From contig SVTC01000021.1 of NCBI GenBank assembly GCA_015063985.1, positions 1-39,977 on the forward strand: a stretch of 39,977 nt of DNA. The letters are read 5' to 3'. The notes under the pieces were generated by a model, which saw only the letters and a program-made list of their open reading frames with translations, had not been told where the DNA came from and did no database searches. The stretch comes from Oscillospiraceae bacterium (GTDB taxonomy: Bacteria > Bacillota > Clostridia > Oscillospirales > SIG627). Below are positions 17,161 to 25,122 of this stretch, one piece after another (the stretch's first letter is position 1; each line of letters starts with the position of its first letter). The position numbers and the translations under genes are program-made.

Positions 17161-18888
17161 ATGTCGAAAACCAAATATAATAAAAGAAGCATAACAAATC
17201 TTTATGAGCTTGTTGAGTCAGGCGCCGTGCTTTTTGGCGATAAAGATCTTTTCAGATTCAAGCGTGACCGCCAAGACAGAGCGGTTACCTTTTCTCAGTT
17301 CAAGACCGCAATGGATGCAGTGGGAACAGCCTTTTGTGAGCTTGATCTTCATACCGTCGCGGTAATCGGCGAGACCTCTCCCGAGTGGATACTCACCTAT
17401 CTTGCCACGGTGAACGGTTCAAAGGTCATTATCCCTCTGGACAAGGAGCTCGCTCCCGATCAGATCGCGGGATTTATAAAAAAAGCCGGTGCAGACTGTG
17501 TTGTTTATTCAAAAACCTACAAAAGCTATTTTGAAAATCCCGAGGATCTTCCTCAGGTCAAGCACTTTATTGTAACCGCAGATAAGACCGAGGACCCCGA
17601 GGTGAATCTTGAGATCAAGGGCAAGGATACACTCACCGACAGATATCTTCGCTTTGAGGATATTGTTGACAGGGGACTTTACCTGATCGAGCAGGGAGAT
17701 ACCCGCTTTACCGAAAACGAGATCGATATGGAAAAGATGTGCGCTATCATCTTTACCTCAGGCACCACCGGCACGAGCAAGGGCGTAATGCTCAATCAAA
17801 AAGCCCTTACCGCTGCAGTAAATGCGTCTCACCACTCCACGGAATTCAATTGCGACGATACAATTATGTCCGTTCTTCCCGTACATCACACCTACGAAAT
17901 GACCTGCGGTATACTCACCCCTATCCTTGTTGGTATAACAGTGTGCATCAACGACGGCTTGAAGTACGTTTTAAAGAACCTCAATTACTACAAGCCCACG
18001 GGTCTTGTTCTTGTACCGCTCTTTGTTAACACCATATACAAAAAGATCTGGGATACCGCCACCAAAAACGGCATGGAGAAAAAACTGAGATTCGGTCTTA
18101 ACCTCAGCAGTAAGCTGAGGACCGTCAAGATCGACCTCAGAAAACAGCTCTTCAAAAGCGTTATCAACGGCTTTGGCGGAAGACTTCGCCTCATAGTATG
18201 CGGAGGCGCCGCTCTTAATCCCGAAATGGTAACCGCCTTTGAGGATATGGGCATAAGCATGTGCCAGGGATACGGCATTACCGAGTGCGCCCCCCTTATC
18301 TCGGTTACTCCCATTCACTGCAAAAAGACCGCCAGTGTAGGTCCCGCAGTAGATGGTCTGGAGGTTATGATCGACAGAGAGAATCCAACCGACGAAGCGG
18401 GCGAGATACTCGTAAAGGGCGACAACGTTATGATGGGATATTTCGAGGATCCCGATGCCACCGCGGAAGTGCTCACAGAGGACGGCTGGTTTGCAACGGG
18501 CGACTACGGATATATCGACAGTGACGGATATATTTACGTCACGGGAAGAAAAAAGAACGTTATCGTTTTGGAAAACGGCAAAAACGTTTTCCCCGAAGAG
18601 ATAGAAAGCTATCTCGAGAAGCTCGATCTGGTTTGCGAGTGCGCAGTTGTCGGCAGACTTGCAGAGGATAAGGAAACGGTAAAGATCACCGCCATCATCT
18701 ATCCTTCTCAAGAGGTTGCCGCTCAAATGGGTCTTGAGACCTCCGCCGACATAGCCGCAGAGCTGAAGACACAGATTGCCTCAATAAACAAAACTCTTCC
18801 GTCGTTTAAGCATATCAGAGGTGTGGAAATGCGCAAGACCGAATTTGACAAGACCACATCCCACAAAATAAAAAGACATTCTATTTAA
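17161..18888 (+). CDS. AMP-forming acyl-CoA/acyl-ACP synthetase
   Basis: The 575-residue ANL-superfamily enzyme activates a carboxylic acid as an acyl-adenylate and passes it to a thiol. The P-loop IIFTSGTTGTSKGVML is near 195-210. GYGITECAPLISV (about 377-389) and ATGDYGYIDSDGYIYVTGRKKN (about 445-466) are the A5/A7-A8 core motifs, and a Lys near the end (KTTSHKIKR) fits the catalytic A10 lysine. It resembles long-chain fatty acid ligases. A carrier-protein gene lies 15 bases downstream, so the acceptor is more likely that protein than CoA. AAGGAAGGA lies 7 bases before the ATG. The acyl substrate cannot be read from the sequence. Confidence 0.9.
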   Translation: MSKTKYNKRSITNLYELVESGAVLFGDKDLFRFKRDRQDRAVTFSQFKTAMDAVGTAFCELDLHTVAVIGETSPEWILTYLATVNGSKVIIPLDKELAPDQIAGFIKKAGADCVVYSKTYKSYFENPEDLPQVKHFIVTADKTEDPEVNLEIKGKDTLTDRYLRFEDIVDRGLYLIEQGDTRFTENEIDMEKMCAIIFTSGTTGTSKGVMLNQKALTAAVNASHHSTEFNCDDTIMSVLPVHHTYEMTCGILTPILVGITVCINDGLKYVLKNLNYYKPTGLVLVPLFVNTIYKKIWDTATKNGMEKKLRFGLNLSSKLRTVKIDLRKQLFKSVINGFGGRLRLIVCGGAALNPEMVTAFEDMGISMCQGYGITECAPLISVTPIHCKKTASVGPAVDGLEVMIDRENPTDEAGEILVKGDNVMMGYFEDPDATAEVLTEDGWFATGDYGYIDSDGYIYVTGRKKNVIVLENGKNVFPEEIESYLEKLDLVCECAVVGRLAEDKETVKITAIIYPSQEVAAQMGLETSADIAAELKTQIASINKTLPSFKHIRGVEMRKTEFDKTTSHKIKRHSI

Positions 18889-18903
18889 CAAAGGAGAAGT
18901 ATT

Positions 18904-19131
18904 ATGTTTGAAGAACTTAAAGCCATTCTCGCTGACGAGCTTGACGTACCCGAGGATCAGATCACACCAGACGCGGAATTTGTTAACGATCTTAAATTAA
19001 ATTCCCTTGAGATCGCAGACCTTGTGGTCCTTTGCGAGGACAGATTTGACATCGTGATCGAGGAGCAGGACCTGCACAGCATTATTTGCATTGCGGACCT
19101 GGTTGAGTATGTCGAGCAAAGAACAAACTGA
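18904..19131 (+). CDS. Acyl carrier protein, dedicated to the adjacent ligase
   Basis: The 75-residue acidic four-helix carrier protein has the phosphopantetheine attachment serine at Ser34 in KLNSLEIADL. The common motif is DSLE; here the residue before Ser is Asn instead of Asp, which is unusual for a housekeeping ACP and suggests a specialised carrier. AAGGAG lies 7 bases before the ATG. It sits between the acyl ligase and trmL and overlaps trmL by 23 bases. The fatty-acid synthesis genes that normally flank AcpP are absent. Confidence 0.93.
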   Translation: MFEELKAILADELDVPEDQITPDAEFVNDLKLNSLEIADLVVLCEDRFDIVIEEQDLHSIICIADLVEYVEQRTN

Positions 19132-19615
19132 AAACCGACTTAACGTTGTTTTGGTAGAACCCGAGATCCCACAGAATACCGGAAACATCGCAAGGACCTG
19201 CGCCGCCACGGGAACCCGCTTGCACCTTATAAAGCCACTGGGCTTTGAGATCAGCGACCGTTACCTGAAAAGAGCGGGTCTGGATTATTGGAAGTACCTG
19301 GATCTCTCCGTTTACGAGAATCTTAATGAGTTTTTTGAAAAAAACAGCGGAAATTTCTTTTTCCTGTCTACCAAAGCACAAAATTTATACACCGAGGTAA
19401 AGTTTTCCGGTGACACCTACCTGTTCTTCGGAAAAGAAACGGCAGGTCTTGACGAAGGGCTCTTAAAAGCCAACAAAGAATTTTGCCTCAGACTCCCGAT
19501 GCTTGAGAGCATCCGTTCTCTGAACCTTTCAAATTCTGTAGCCATCACGGTATACGAGGTTCTGAGACAGTGGAAATTCCAAGGCTTTACAATAAGCGGA
19601 TGCTTTCCGAAATAG
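19109..19615 (+). CDS. trmL: tRNA (cytidine/uridine-34 2'-O)-methyltransferase TrmL
   Basis: The 168-residue SPOUT-fold enzyme methylates the ribose at the wobble position of tRNA-Leu species. Motif 1 is NVVLVEPEIPQNTGNIARTC near the N-terminus, motif 2 is LFFGKETAGLDEGLL, and motif 3 is IRSLNLSNSVAITVYEVLRQ, which form the SAM-binding trefoil knot. I use the ATG at 19109, which lies inside the end of the carrier-protein gene. The frame is open to 19091 but that gives no better site. Its link with the acyl ligase pair is probably only shared transcription. Confidence 0.95.
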   Translation: MSSKEQTENRLNVVLVEPEIPQNTGNIARTCAATGTRLHLIKPLGFEISDRYLKRAGLDYWKYLDLSVYENLNEFFEKNSGNFFFLSTKAQNLYTEVKFSGDTYLFFGKETAGLDEGLLKANKEFCLRLPMLESIRSLNLSNSVAITVYEVLRQWKFQGFTISGCFPK

Positions 19616-19620
19616 TATTC

Positions 19621-19650
19621 AAACCGACCCCGTAGGGTCGGTTTATTTGT
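19621..19650 (+). terminator. Terminator of the ligase-trmL operon
   Basis: A 10-bp stem AAACCGACCC / GGGTCGGTTT (19621-19630, 19635-19644) with loop CGTA and tail ATTTGT. Confidence 0.88.
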
Positions 19651-19660
19651 TAATAAACTG

Positions 19661-19689
19661 TTGACAAAATGCCCATTATTTGATATAAT
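19661..19689 (+). promoter_or_regulatory. Promoter of the TPR/NPCBM lipoprotein gene
   Basis: Fully consensus TTGACA (19661-19666), a 17-base spacer and TATAAT (19684-19689). Confidence 0.9.
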
Positions 19690-19723
19690 CAACTAATAAA
19701 ACAAACTTTGAAAGGACACCGAT

Positions 19724-21142
19724 ATGAATACCAAATTGATCAAATGCTTATTGGTTATGGCTCTTGTTGTTGCTACCGCATTGACGGTATGCTCCTGCGG
19801 CGGCGGAGTCAACAGCATTATCACTATGCTCGACAACGGTCAGTACACTGAAGCGATCACCTTTGTTGACGAAAATCAGATCCCTTCCGAGGTTCTCGCA
19901 GAGCTTGAGCCTCAGCTCAAGGAGCGACTTGAGAACGTAGTAAAGAACTACGCCGAGGAGACCATCACTTACAGCCAGGCTCAGGATATCTACCAGACCA
20001 TTAAATACATATCCCGCAGCGGCTCGATGCTCAGCAGTGAGCTTTCCTCCGTATATTCCACTCTTAACGAGCTTCAGTATTCCAAGGAAAGCTATGCCTC
20101 CGGCATAGAAGCAATGCAGAAGGCTGAATACATCGATGCAAAATCCTACTTCGAAAATGTTTCCGAAGCAGATACAAAGAACTATACCGATGCGCAGAGT
20201 AAGGCCACTCAGTGCTACGAGAACTTTGTTACCGCTGCCATCAACGAAGCAAACAGCTTGAAGGATCAGAAAAAATACAACGAAGCCATTGACGTTCTTA
20301 ACAACGCAAGCTACAGAGTAGATGATGCCCGTATTAACGACCTCATTGACGATATCTACGCAGCAAAAGAGCAGGACAGACTCCAGGGAATCAAGGACGA
20401 GGTCCTCAACGATGCAAAGGACTACGTTTCTAACGGAGATTACCAGAGCGCCTTTGAAGCCATCAAGGATTTCGAAGAGGATTACGACATCACCTTTGAC
20501 GATCTGACAGCCGCATACAACAACTACAAGACAGAGTATGTTAACTCCATAGCCACCAAGGTGGAAGCTCTCAGAGCAGAAAAGAAGTATCTTAACGCTC
20601 TTACTATGCTTGAGAATGCAAAGCAGGTAATTGAGGATCCTAAGTTCGCCGAGCTTGAAAACACCATTAAAGCAGAAAAGCCCATTTATCTTTGCGACCT
20701 TAAGTATCAGAGAAGCCTCTACTTTGAAACCGTAACCAGCGGAAATGCTCTTACCGATAATCTGGGTAACCAGTATAACGTTGCCGACGGCAACCTCTTC
20801 AGACTCAGAGACGGCGGCTACGTTGATTACTACGTCGGCTACAAGTACAACAAGTTCACCTGCAACATGGCAGTATGCGACAGCAGTGACAATGCTACCG
20901 CAACTCTTACCATCGAGGGTGACGGAATCGTTCTTACAACCATTCCCGTAAGCCGTCTTACTGTTCCCACTCCCGTTACCTTGGATATCACCAACGTTAA
21001 CTTCCTTACCATTAAGCTTTCCGATGCAAGCGGCTGGAACACAATGAGAGTGATCGTTTCCGATGCCGTTCTTGAAGCACCCAAAGCAAGCACTCCCTCC
21101 GCACCTGCGGCAAGCTCCGCTACTGCTCAGCCCGTAGCATAA
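19724..21142 (+). CDS. Surface lipoprotein with TPR-like repeats and an NPCBM-like domain
   Basis: The 472-residue protein has a signal peptide with Cys23 and Cys25 near the cleavage point. The lipobox VCSC favours Cys25 as the lipidated residue. Residues about 30-325 form four or five helical hairpins of TPR type (for example QKKYNEAIDVLNNAS and EKKYLNALTMLENAK). From about 325 a beta-sandwich resembling NPCBM carbohydrate-binding modules is seen: YLCDLKYQR, DNLGNQYNVA, YKYNKFTCNMAV, and a final MRVIVSDAVLE. An Ala/Ser/Pro tail ends the protein. I infer a surface protein that binds glycans or wall polymers. It is monocistronic between a strong promoter and terminator, and no enzyme is fused. 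Confidence 0.75.
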   Translation: MNTKLIKCLLVMALVVATALTVCSCGGGVNSIITMLDNGQYTEAITFVDENQIPSEVLAELEPQLKERLENVVKNYAEETITYSQAQDIYQTIKYISRSGSMLSSELSSVYSTLNELQYSKESYASGIEAMQKAEYIDAKSYFENVSEADTKNYTDAQSKATQCYENFVTAAINEANSLKDQKKYNEAIDVLNNASYRVDDARINDLIDDIYAAKEQDRLQGIKDEVLNDAKDYVSNGDYQSAFEAIKDFEEDYDITFDDLTAAYNNYKTEYVNSIATKVEALRAEKKYLNALTMLENAKQVIEDPKFAELENTIKAEKPIYLCDLKYQRSLYFETVTSGNALTDNLGNQYNVADGNLFRLRDGGYVDYYVGYKYNKFTCNMAVCDSSDNATATLTIEGDGIVLTTIPVSRLTVPTPVTLDITNVNFLTIKLSDASGWNTMRVIVSDAVLEAPKASTPSAPAASSATAQPVA

Positions 21143-21158
21143 GCCCAAAAAACCTTTT

Positions 21159-21193
21159 AGGGGTAGAGATGATTCTCTACCCCTGTTTTTTTA
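21159..21193 (+). terminator. Terminator of the TPR/NPCBM lipoprotein gene
   Basis: An 11-bp stem AGGGGTAGAGA / TCTCTACCCCT (21159-21169, 21174-21184) with loop TGAT and tail GTTTTTTT. Confidence 0.93.
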
Positions 21194-21198
21194 TAAAA

Positions 21199-21238
21199 GA
21201 ATCGGCAACGGATATTCCGCTGCCGATTCGATTCTTTT
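21199..21238. terminator. Terminator downstream of pfkA (can work both ways)
   Basis: A 9-bp stem GAATCGGCA / TGCCGATTC (21199-21207, 21221-21229). TTTTAT follows on the minus strand and CTTTTTT on the plus strand. It lies directly after the pfkA stop. Confidence 0.8.
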
Positions 21239-22210
21239 TTACAGTGAAAGTATCTTGCTGGTGGAGATCATACGATCGTCAATGGTCTTTTTCATATTAA
21301 GAGCCTCTTCAATGTCGATATCCACTATCTGCTCGCCCTTTGTGGCAATGATACGGTTGTATACGCCCGCCTTTAAAAGCTCCGTGGCTCTTGCCGCCAT
21401 AAGGCCTGCATTTACTCTGTCTCTCACAGTGGGCTTTCCGCCTCTCTGCAGATGTCCCAGAATTGTGGTCGTAGTACGTATTCCGGTGATGTTCTGGATC
21501 TGCTCGGAGATCTTCGCGCTATCGCCCACGCCCTCTGCAATAACAACAACGTAATGATGCTTACCGCGGTTTCTGCAGTCTATTATCGGCTTAATTATAT
21601 CGTTATTAAGCTCAAAGCTCTTCTCAGGCAGAATAACCGCCTCTGCACCGTTTGCAATACCTGCGTGCAGTGCGATGTATCCGGCATCTCTTCCCATTAC
21701 CTCAACAACACTGCAGCGCTCATGGCTGTAAGCAGTGTCCTTGATCTTGTCTATAGCATCGGTAACGGTGTTAAGAGCGGTATCAAAGCCTATGGTATAA
21801 TCACTGCATCCGATATCATTATCTATAGTTGCGGGAATACCCATAACCTTTACGCCCACTCTCGCAAGATCCCTCGCGCCTCTGAAGGAACCGTCTCCGC
21901 CGATAACGACTATCGCATCAAGACGGAATATATCAGCCATATTCTTAGCTCTCTCTATTCCCTCCTGAGTGTTGAAGGCCTTACTTCTTGCAGTGTTGAG
22001 GATAGTGCCGCCTCTGGACATTATATTTGAAACGCTTCTGAGGTTCATCTCCGTCATATCTCCCGTAAGAAGACCCTCATAGCCTCTTCTGATACCGTAA
22101 ACGGAAAATCCGTTATAGATACCGCTTCTGACCACGGCTCTTATTGCCGCATTCATTCCGGGAGCATCTCCTCCCGAGGTCAGAACTCCTATTCTTGTGA
22201 TTTCGCTCAT
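21239..22210 (-). CDS. pfkA: ATP-dependent 6-phosphofructokinase
   Basis: PfkA phosphorylates fructose 6-phosphate to the 1,6-bisphosphate, the committed step of glycolysis. The 323-residue protein begins IGVLTSGGDAPGMNAAIR (ATP site). GGDGS lies near residue 104, PATIDNDI near 125 carries the catalytic Asp, and EVMGRDAGYIA near 168 is the substrate loop. The Gly in GGDGS fits ATP use rather than pyrophosphate use. GGAG lies about 8 bases before the ATG. A terminator hairpin sits between the upstream oxidoreductase gene and this ribosome-binding site, which makes its expression a puzzle (see findings). Confidence 0.97.
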   Translation of the reverse strand: MSEITRIGVLTSGGDAPGMNAAIRAVVRSGIYNGFSVYGIRRGYEGLLTGDMTEMNLRSVSNIMSRGGTILNTARSKAFNTQEGIERAKNMADIFRLDAIVVIGGDGSFRGARDLARVGVKVMGIPATIDNDIGCSDYTIGFDTALNTVTDAIDKIKDTAYSHERCSVVEVMGRDAGYIALHAGIANGAEAVILPEKSFELNNDIIKPIIDCRNRGKHHYVVVIAEGVGDSAKISEQIQNITGIRTTTTILGHLQRGGKPTVRDRVNAGLMAARATELLKAGVYNRIIATKGEQIVDIDIEEALNMKKTIDDRMISTSKILSL

Positions 22211-22222
22211 ATTTTTCTCCTT

Positions 22223-22253
22223 AAAGAAAAGCGCCCGACCTTAAGTCGGGCGC
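22223..22253 (-). terminator. Intrinsic terminator, or leader hairpin, between the oxidoreductase gene and pfkA
   Basis: On the minus strand GCGCCCGAC (22253-22245) pairs with GTCGGGCGC (22239-22231) with loop TTAAG, followed by TTTTCTTT. The T-run ends a few bases before the pfkA Shine-Dalgarno site. Confidence 0.85.
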
Positions 22254-22260
22254 GAATCGT

Positions 22261-23427
22261 TTAGATCTCGGGGATCTCGATGGTAAGCTCCTTACCCGCC
22301 TTTGCACTCTTGACTATACCGTCAATGATTGCCTGATTAATGATGATCTCCTCAGAAGAAATAGGTGCCTTTCCGCCTACCTTAACCGCATCGATAAAGG
22401 AACGCATCTTCTGTGTGAAGTTATCTACCTTGTTCTTAAGCATGGGGATCTCGGTCTGAACACCCTTGCCTGCAACGTCGTGATAAAGGATCATAGGACC
22501 GCCGATAGAGCCGTTCCAGCACTCGGTGGAGGGGACTCTCAAGCTTCCCTTGGTACCCATAAATATTGTATCACCGGGAGTGTCCAGATGCATATCCCAT
22601 GCAATTCTGAAGTCCAGAATTATGCCGCCTTCAAGACGGATAAAGCCTGCCGCAAAGTCCTCAACCTTGAATTTTTCAGCATATTCGGGATGATTCTTTC
22701 TGGCATAGGTTGCGGGATTTGTTCCAAAGAAGTTGGAGGTGTAACCGGTAACCGTAAGGGGCTTGGGATAGCCGATGGAATTAAGAACCATATCCAGAGA
22801 GTAGCATCCGATATCACCCATAGCTCCGATTCCCGCAGTTTCATCCTCGATAAAGGTGGTGCCGAAGGGAGTGGGAATACCCTTTCTGCGGCCGCCGCCT
22901 GTCTGGATGTAATAGATATCGCCAAGCTCGCCGGATTGGACGATGCTCTTAAGCATCTTCATATTCTCGTCGAAACGGGGCTGGAAGCCGATAGAAAGGA
23001 TCTTACCGCTCTTCTTTTCTGCGCGGCGGATCTCAACAGCCTCCTCCAGGGTAACGCACATAGGCTTCTCAAGAACAACGTTTACACCCTTCTCCAGAGC
23101 ATAGATCGTGGGAGCCGCGTGCTGTCTGTTGTATGTACAAACACTGACTGCGTCAAGCTTAAGACTCTCGTCATCAAGCATTTCCTTGTGGCTGGGATAG
23201 TCGCACTTAACGTTTTCGATCTCGAATTTCTCGAAAAATGCCTTAGCCTTACCGGGAATAAGATCTGCCGCTGCAACGATCTCGACGTCGTCCATCTTCT
23301 TGTAGCACTTTACGTGCTCCTCAGCGATCCAACCGGTACCGATTATGCCGACCCTGATCTTTCTTCCGATATCAACCTTCTCTTCTTTTACCTGATCTTC
23401 CTTGAAAAGATCCAATCCTGATGCCAT
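22261..23427 (-). CDS. Gfo/Idh/MocA-family NAD(P)-dependent oxidoreductase
   Basis: The 388-residue sugar- or cyclitol-type dehydrogenase has a Rossmann nucleotide site VGIIGTGWIAEEHVKCY at about 27-43, the family EKP motif in NVVLEKPMCV (about 114-123), and the catalytic region GAMGDIGCYSLD (about 201-212) with the usual D-x-G-x-x-x-x-D pattern. In many relatives the second key residue in that block is His, but here it is Ser-Leu-Asp, so the chemistry may differ. A 25-residue N-terminal extension precedes the fold. GGAGG lies 8 bases before the ATG. No sugar transporter is adjacent, so the substrate is unknown. It follows the CapA-like gene by 45 bases. Confidence 0.9.
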   Translation of the reverse strand: MASGLDLFKEDQVKEEKVDIGRKIRVGIIGTGWIAEEHVKCYKKMDDVEIVAAADLIPGKAKAFFEKFEIENVKCDYPSHKEMLDDESLKLDAVSVCTYNRQHAAPTIYALEKGVNVVLEKPMCVTLEEAVEIRRAEKKSGKILSIGFQPRFDENMKMLKSIVQSGELGDIYYIQTGGGRRKGIPTPFGTTFIEDETAGIGAMGDIGCYSLDMVLNSIGYPKPLTVTGYTSNFFGTNPATYARKNHPEYAEKFKVEDFAAGFIRLEGGIILDFRIAWDMHLDTPGDTIFMGTKGSLRVPSTECWNGSIGGPMILYHDVAGKGVQTEIPMLKNKVDNFTQKMRSFIDAVKVGGKAPISSEEIIINQAIIDGIVKSAKAGKELTIEIPEI

Positions 23428-23472
23428 TTTTTTGTCCTCCGTAAATATTATTTTATCCGCAAAACGGATCAG

Positions 23473-25020
23473 TTACTTTTTTATGCAAATATAATCTATA
23501 TTCGCTTTATTTATACCGTGTCTTGTGTACTTGGTATTGGATGAATATTTTGCAATGCTGTCGATAACCTGCTCTGCGCTTTCATCCAAAAGAAGCTTGG
23601 GTACAGAGCCGTCAGCGGAGCCGTTGTTAATGGGGGTTATACTGAGCTTTGAGGGAATGATCTTGCCGTTTTCCATAGTAAAGCTCTGCTGGAAGATAAA
23701 GCTTTGAGAATTATCGAGGCTGCTCTTATCGCAGGAGGCGTAAAGCACTGCGGGACTGTACACAATATAACGATCCTTGTAGCTGTCTATTGCCTGAATA
23801 ACGCTTTGAGAATAATTTACAACAAGATCTGCGCCGTTATCTATAGCGCTTCTTGCAGTCTTTGTCTGAATACTGTCCACTGCATTGGGCTCACTGTCGC
23901 TGGTAGCTCTGCAAAGAACCACTATGACCGAAACGGCTCCGTCAGCCTTTGCGGCGGCAATATCCTTCTTGGGAGCATCCACAAGAGCCGCCTTGGCAGA
24001 GCTGATATCGTAAGTAAGTATCGCTACCTTTCCTGCGGGAGTGTCCTTAGTAACCGAGGATGAGAAGGTGATCGCATCAATGCCGTTTTGCTCCAGGACG
24101 CTCTTTGTATCTGCAAGCCCCTGATCTCCGTAATCCTTAAGATGAGCACCGGAAAGAACGGTAAGATCCACACCGCTGTTCTTTAAGGTGGTGGCATAAA
24201 CGGGCTTGCCCTTTATAGCAGTAAGAAGAGTATTGCTTATATTGTTTTCGGTCAATACGTTTTGAAGGTTTATAACGGAAAGATCATCGGTAGATGTCAG
24301 CGGGCTGATTCCGTAAAGAGGATAATTCTTCTGGGAGGCAGCATACTTTCCGTCGAAGCTGGACTCCAGATCGCTGGCAGAATCGGCCATAATGAGGCTT
24401 CCTCCGATAGATACCGTAAAGGAGTTGTCCTTCACTGCCTGCTGGCGGTATACACTGAGCATTGCCAATGCCACCGAGCCGTTTGCAGAGGTATCAAGCT
24501 TGGGATATGCAGTCTTCTCGGGCGCCTGAGTCGCGGGAAAGGCTCCTTCGATATTCTTCAGCATTGCAGACATTCTTACCGAAAAGCTGCTGTTATCGAC
24601 AAAGGGAGTGTTCATAACTTCACTGAGCGAGGCGGAAAGCACGGTAAAATAAGCGCTTCCCGAAGGATCCTGCTTTTTGTCCCTGAGAAATTCAGCGCAG
24701 GCATCCAGACGCTCCGCCATCTTGGAGAAATCCTCCTTGTAGCTCTTATTACTGTCGTAAGCAAGACGCTCAAAGAGCTTTTCCAGATCTGCCGAAACGG
24801 TTTTTACCGTCTCCTCGGTAACAAGCTGATCCGCCTCGGGGAGAGTGTTCTGCGGCAAGGTAACAGGGTCCATCTGCTCTGTCTCGTCCTCAATGGTCAA
24901 TTTTCCGGAGGTGTCGGGAACTCCCGTCGAGGTAGATGGATCTATTATATTGACAACGAATACCATAGTCAAGCCAAAGGCGATGATACAAAAGATAAGA
25001 CTAAGAAATTTGGATCTCAT
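23473..25020 (-). CDS. CapA/PgsA-like protein with degenerate active site, membrane-anchored
   Basis: The 515-residue protein has one N-terminal membrane helix (about 5-25) and an outside part. From about residue 200 it follows the CapA (poly-gamma-glutamate capsule synthesis) calcineurin-like fold in order: FTVSIGGSLIM, DDLSVINLQNVLTE, NSGVDLTVLSGAHLKDYGDQGL, AILTY, AIDNGADLVVNYSQSVIQAI, YKDRYIVYSPAVLY. The residues that bind metal in active members (Asp of GD, Glu of NLE, NNH, HWG, GHHPH) appear here as GG, NLQ, GAH, CRA and NYSQS. The first 200 residues are linker-like with helices. I infer a non-catalytic relative. AAAGGA lies 8 bases before the ATG. Confidence 0.75.
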   Translation of the reverse strand: MRSKFLSLIFCIIAFGLTMVFVVNIIDPSTSTGVPDTSGKLTIEDETEQMDPVTLPQNTLPEADQLVTEETVKTVSADLEKLFERLAYDSNKSYKEDFSKMAERLDACAEFLRDKKQDPSGSAYFTVLSASLSEVMNTPFVDNSSFSVRMSAMLKNIEGAFPATQAPEKTAYPKLDTSANGSVALAMLSVYRQQAVKDNSFTVSIGGSLIMADSASDLESSFDGKYAASQKNYPLYGISPLTSTDDLSVINLQNVLTENNISNTLLTAIKGKPVYATTLKNSGVDLTVLSGAHLKDYGDQGLADTKSVLEQNGIDAITFSSSVTKDTPAGKVAILTYDISSAKAALVDAPKKDIAAAKADGAVSVIVVLCRATSDSEPNAVDSIQTKTARSAIDNGADLVVNYSQSVIQAIDSYKDRYIVYSPAVLYASCDKSSLDNSQSFIFQQSFTMENGKIIPSKLSITPINNGSADGSVPKLLLDESAEQVIDSIAKYSSNTKYTRHGINKANIDYICIKK

Positions 25021-25051
25021 TTCAAGTTCCTTTCATTTTCTTTCTTCTTTT

Positions 25052-25079
25052 ATTATAACACATATTTTCATATTTTCAA
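25052..25079 (-). promoter_or_regulatory. Promoter of the CapA-like gene
   Basis: On the minus strand there is -35 TTGAAA (25079-25074), a 16-base spacer and extended -10 TGTTATAAT (hexamer 25057-25052). Confidence 0.65.
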
Positions 25080-25122
25080 AGACTTTTTTGTAAATTTGCG
25101 GTTATTTATCTATTTTTTTGTA

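Noticed and set aside
19748-21148. A 466-residue minus-strand open frame opposite the TPR/NPCBM lipoprotein
   Set aside because: Antisense to a gene with promoter, signal peptide and terminator; the product is repetitive and unlike any family.
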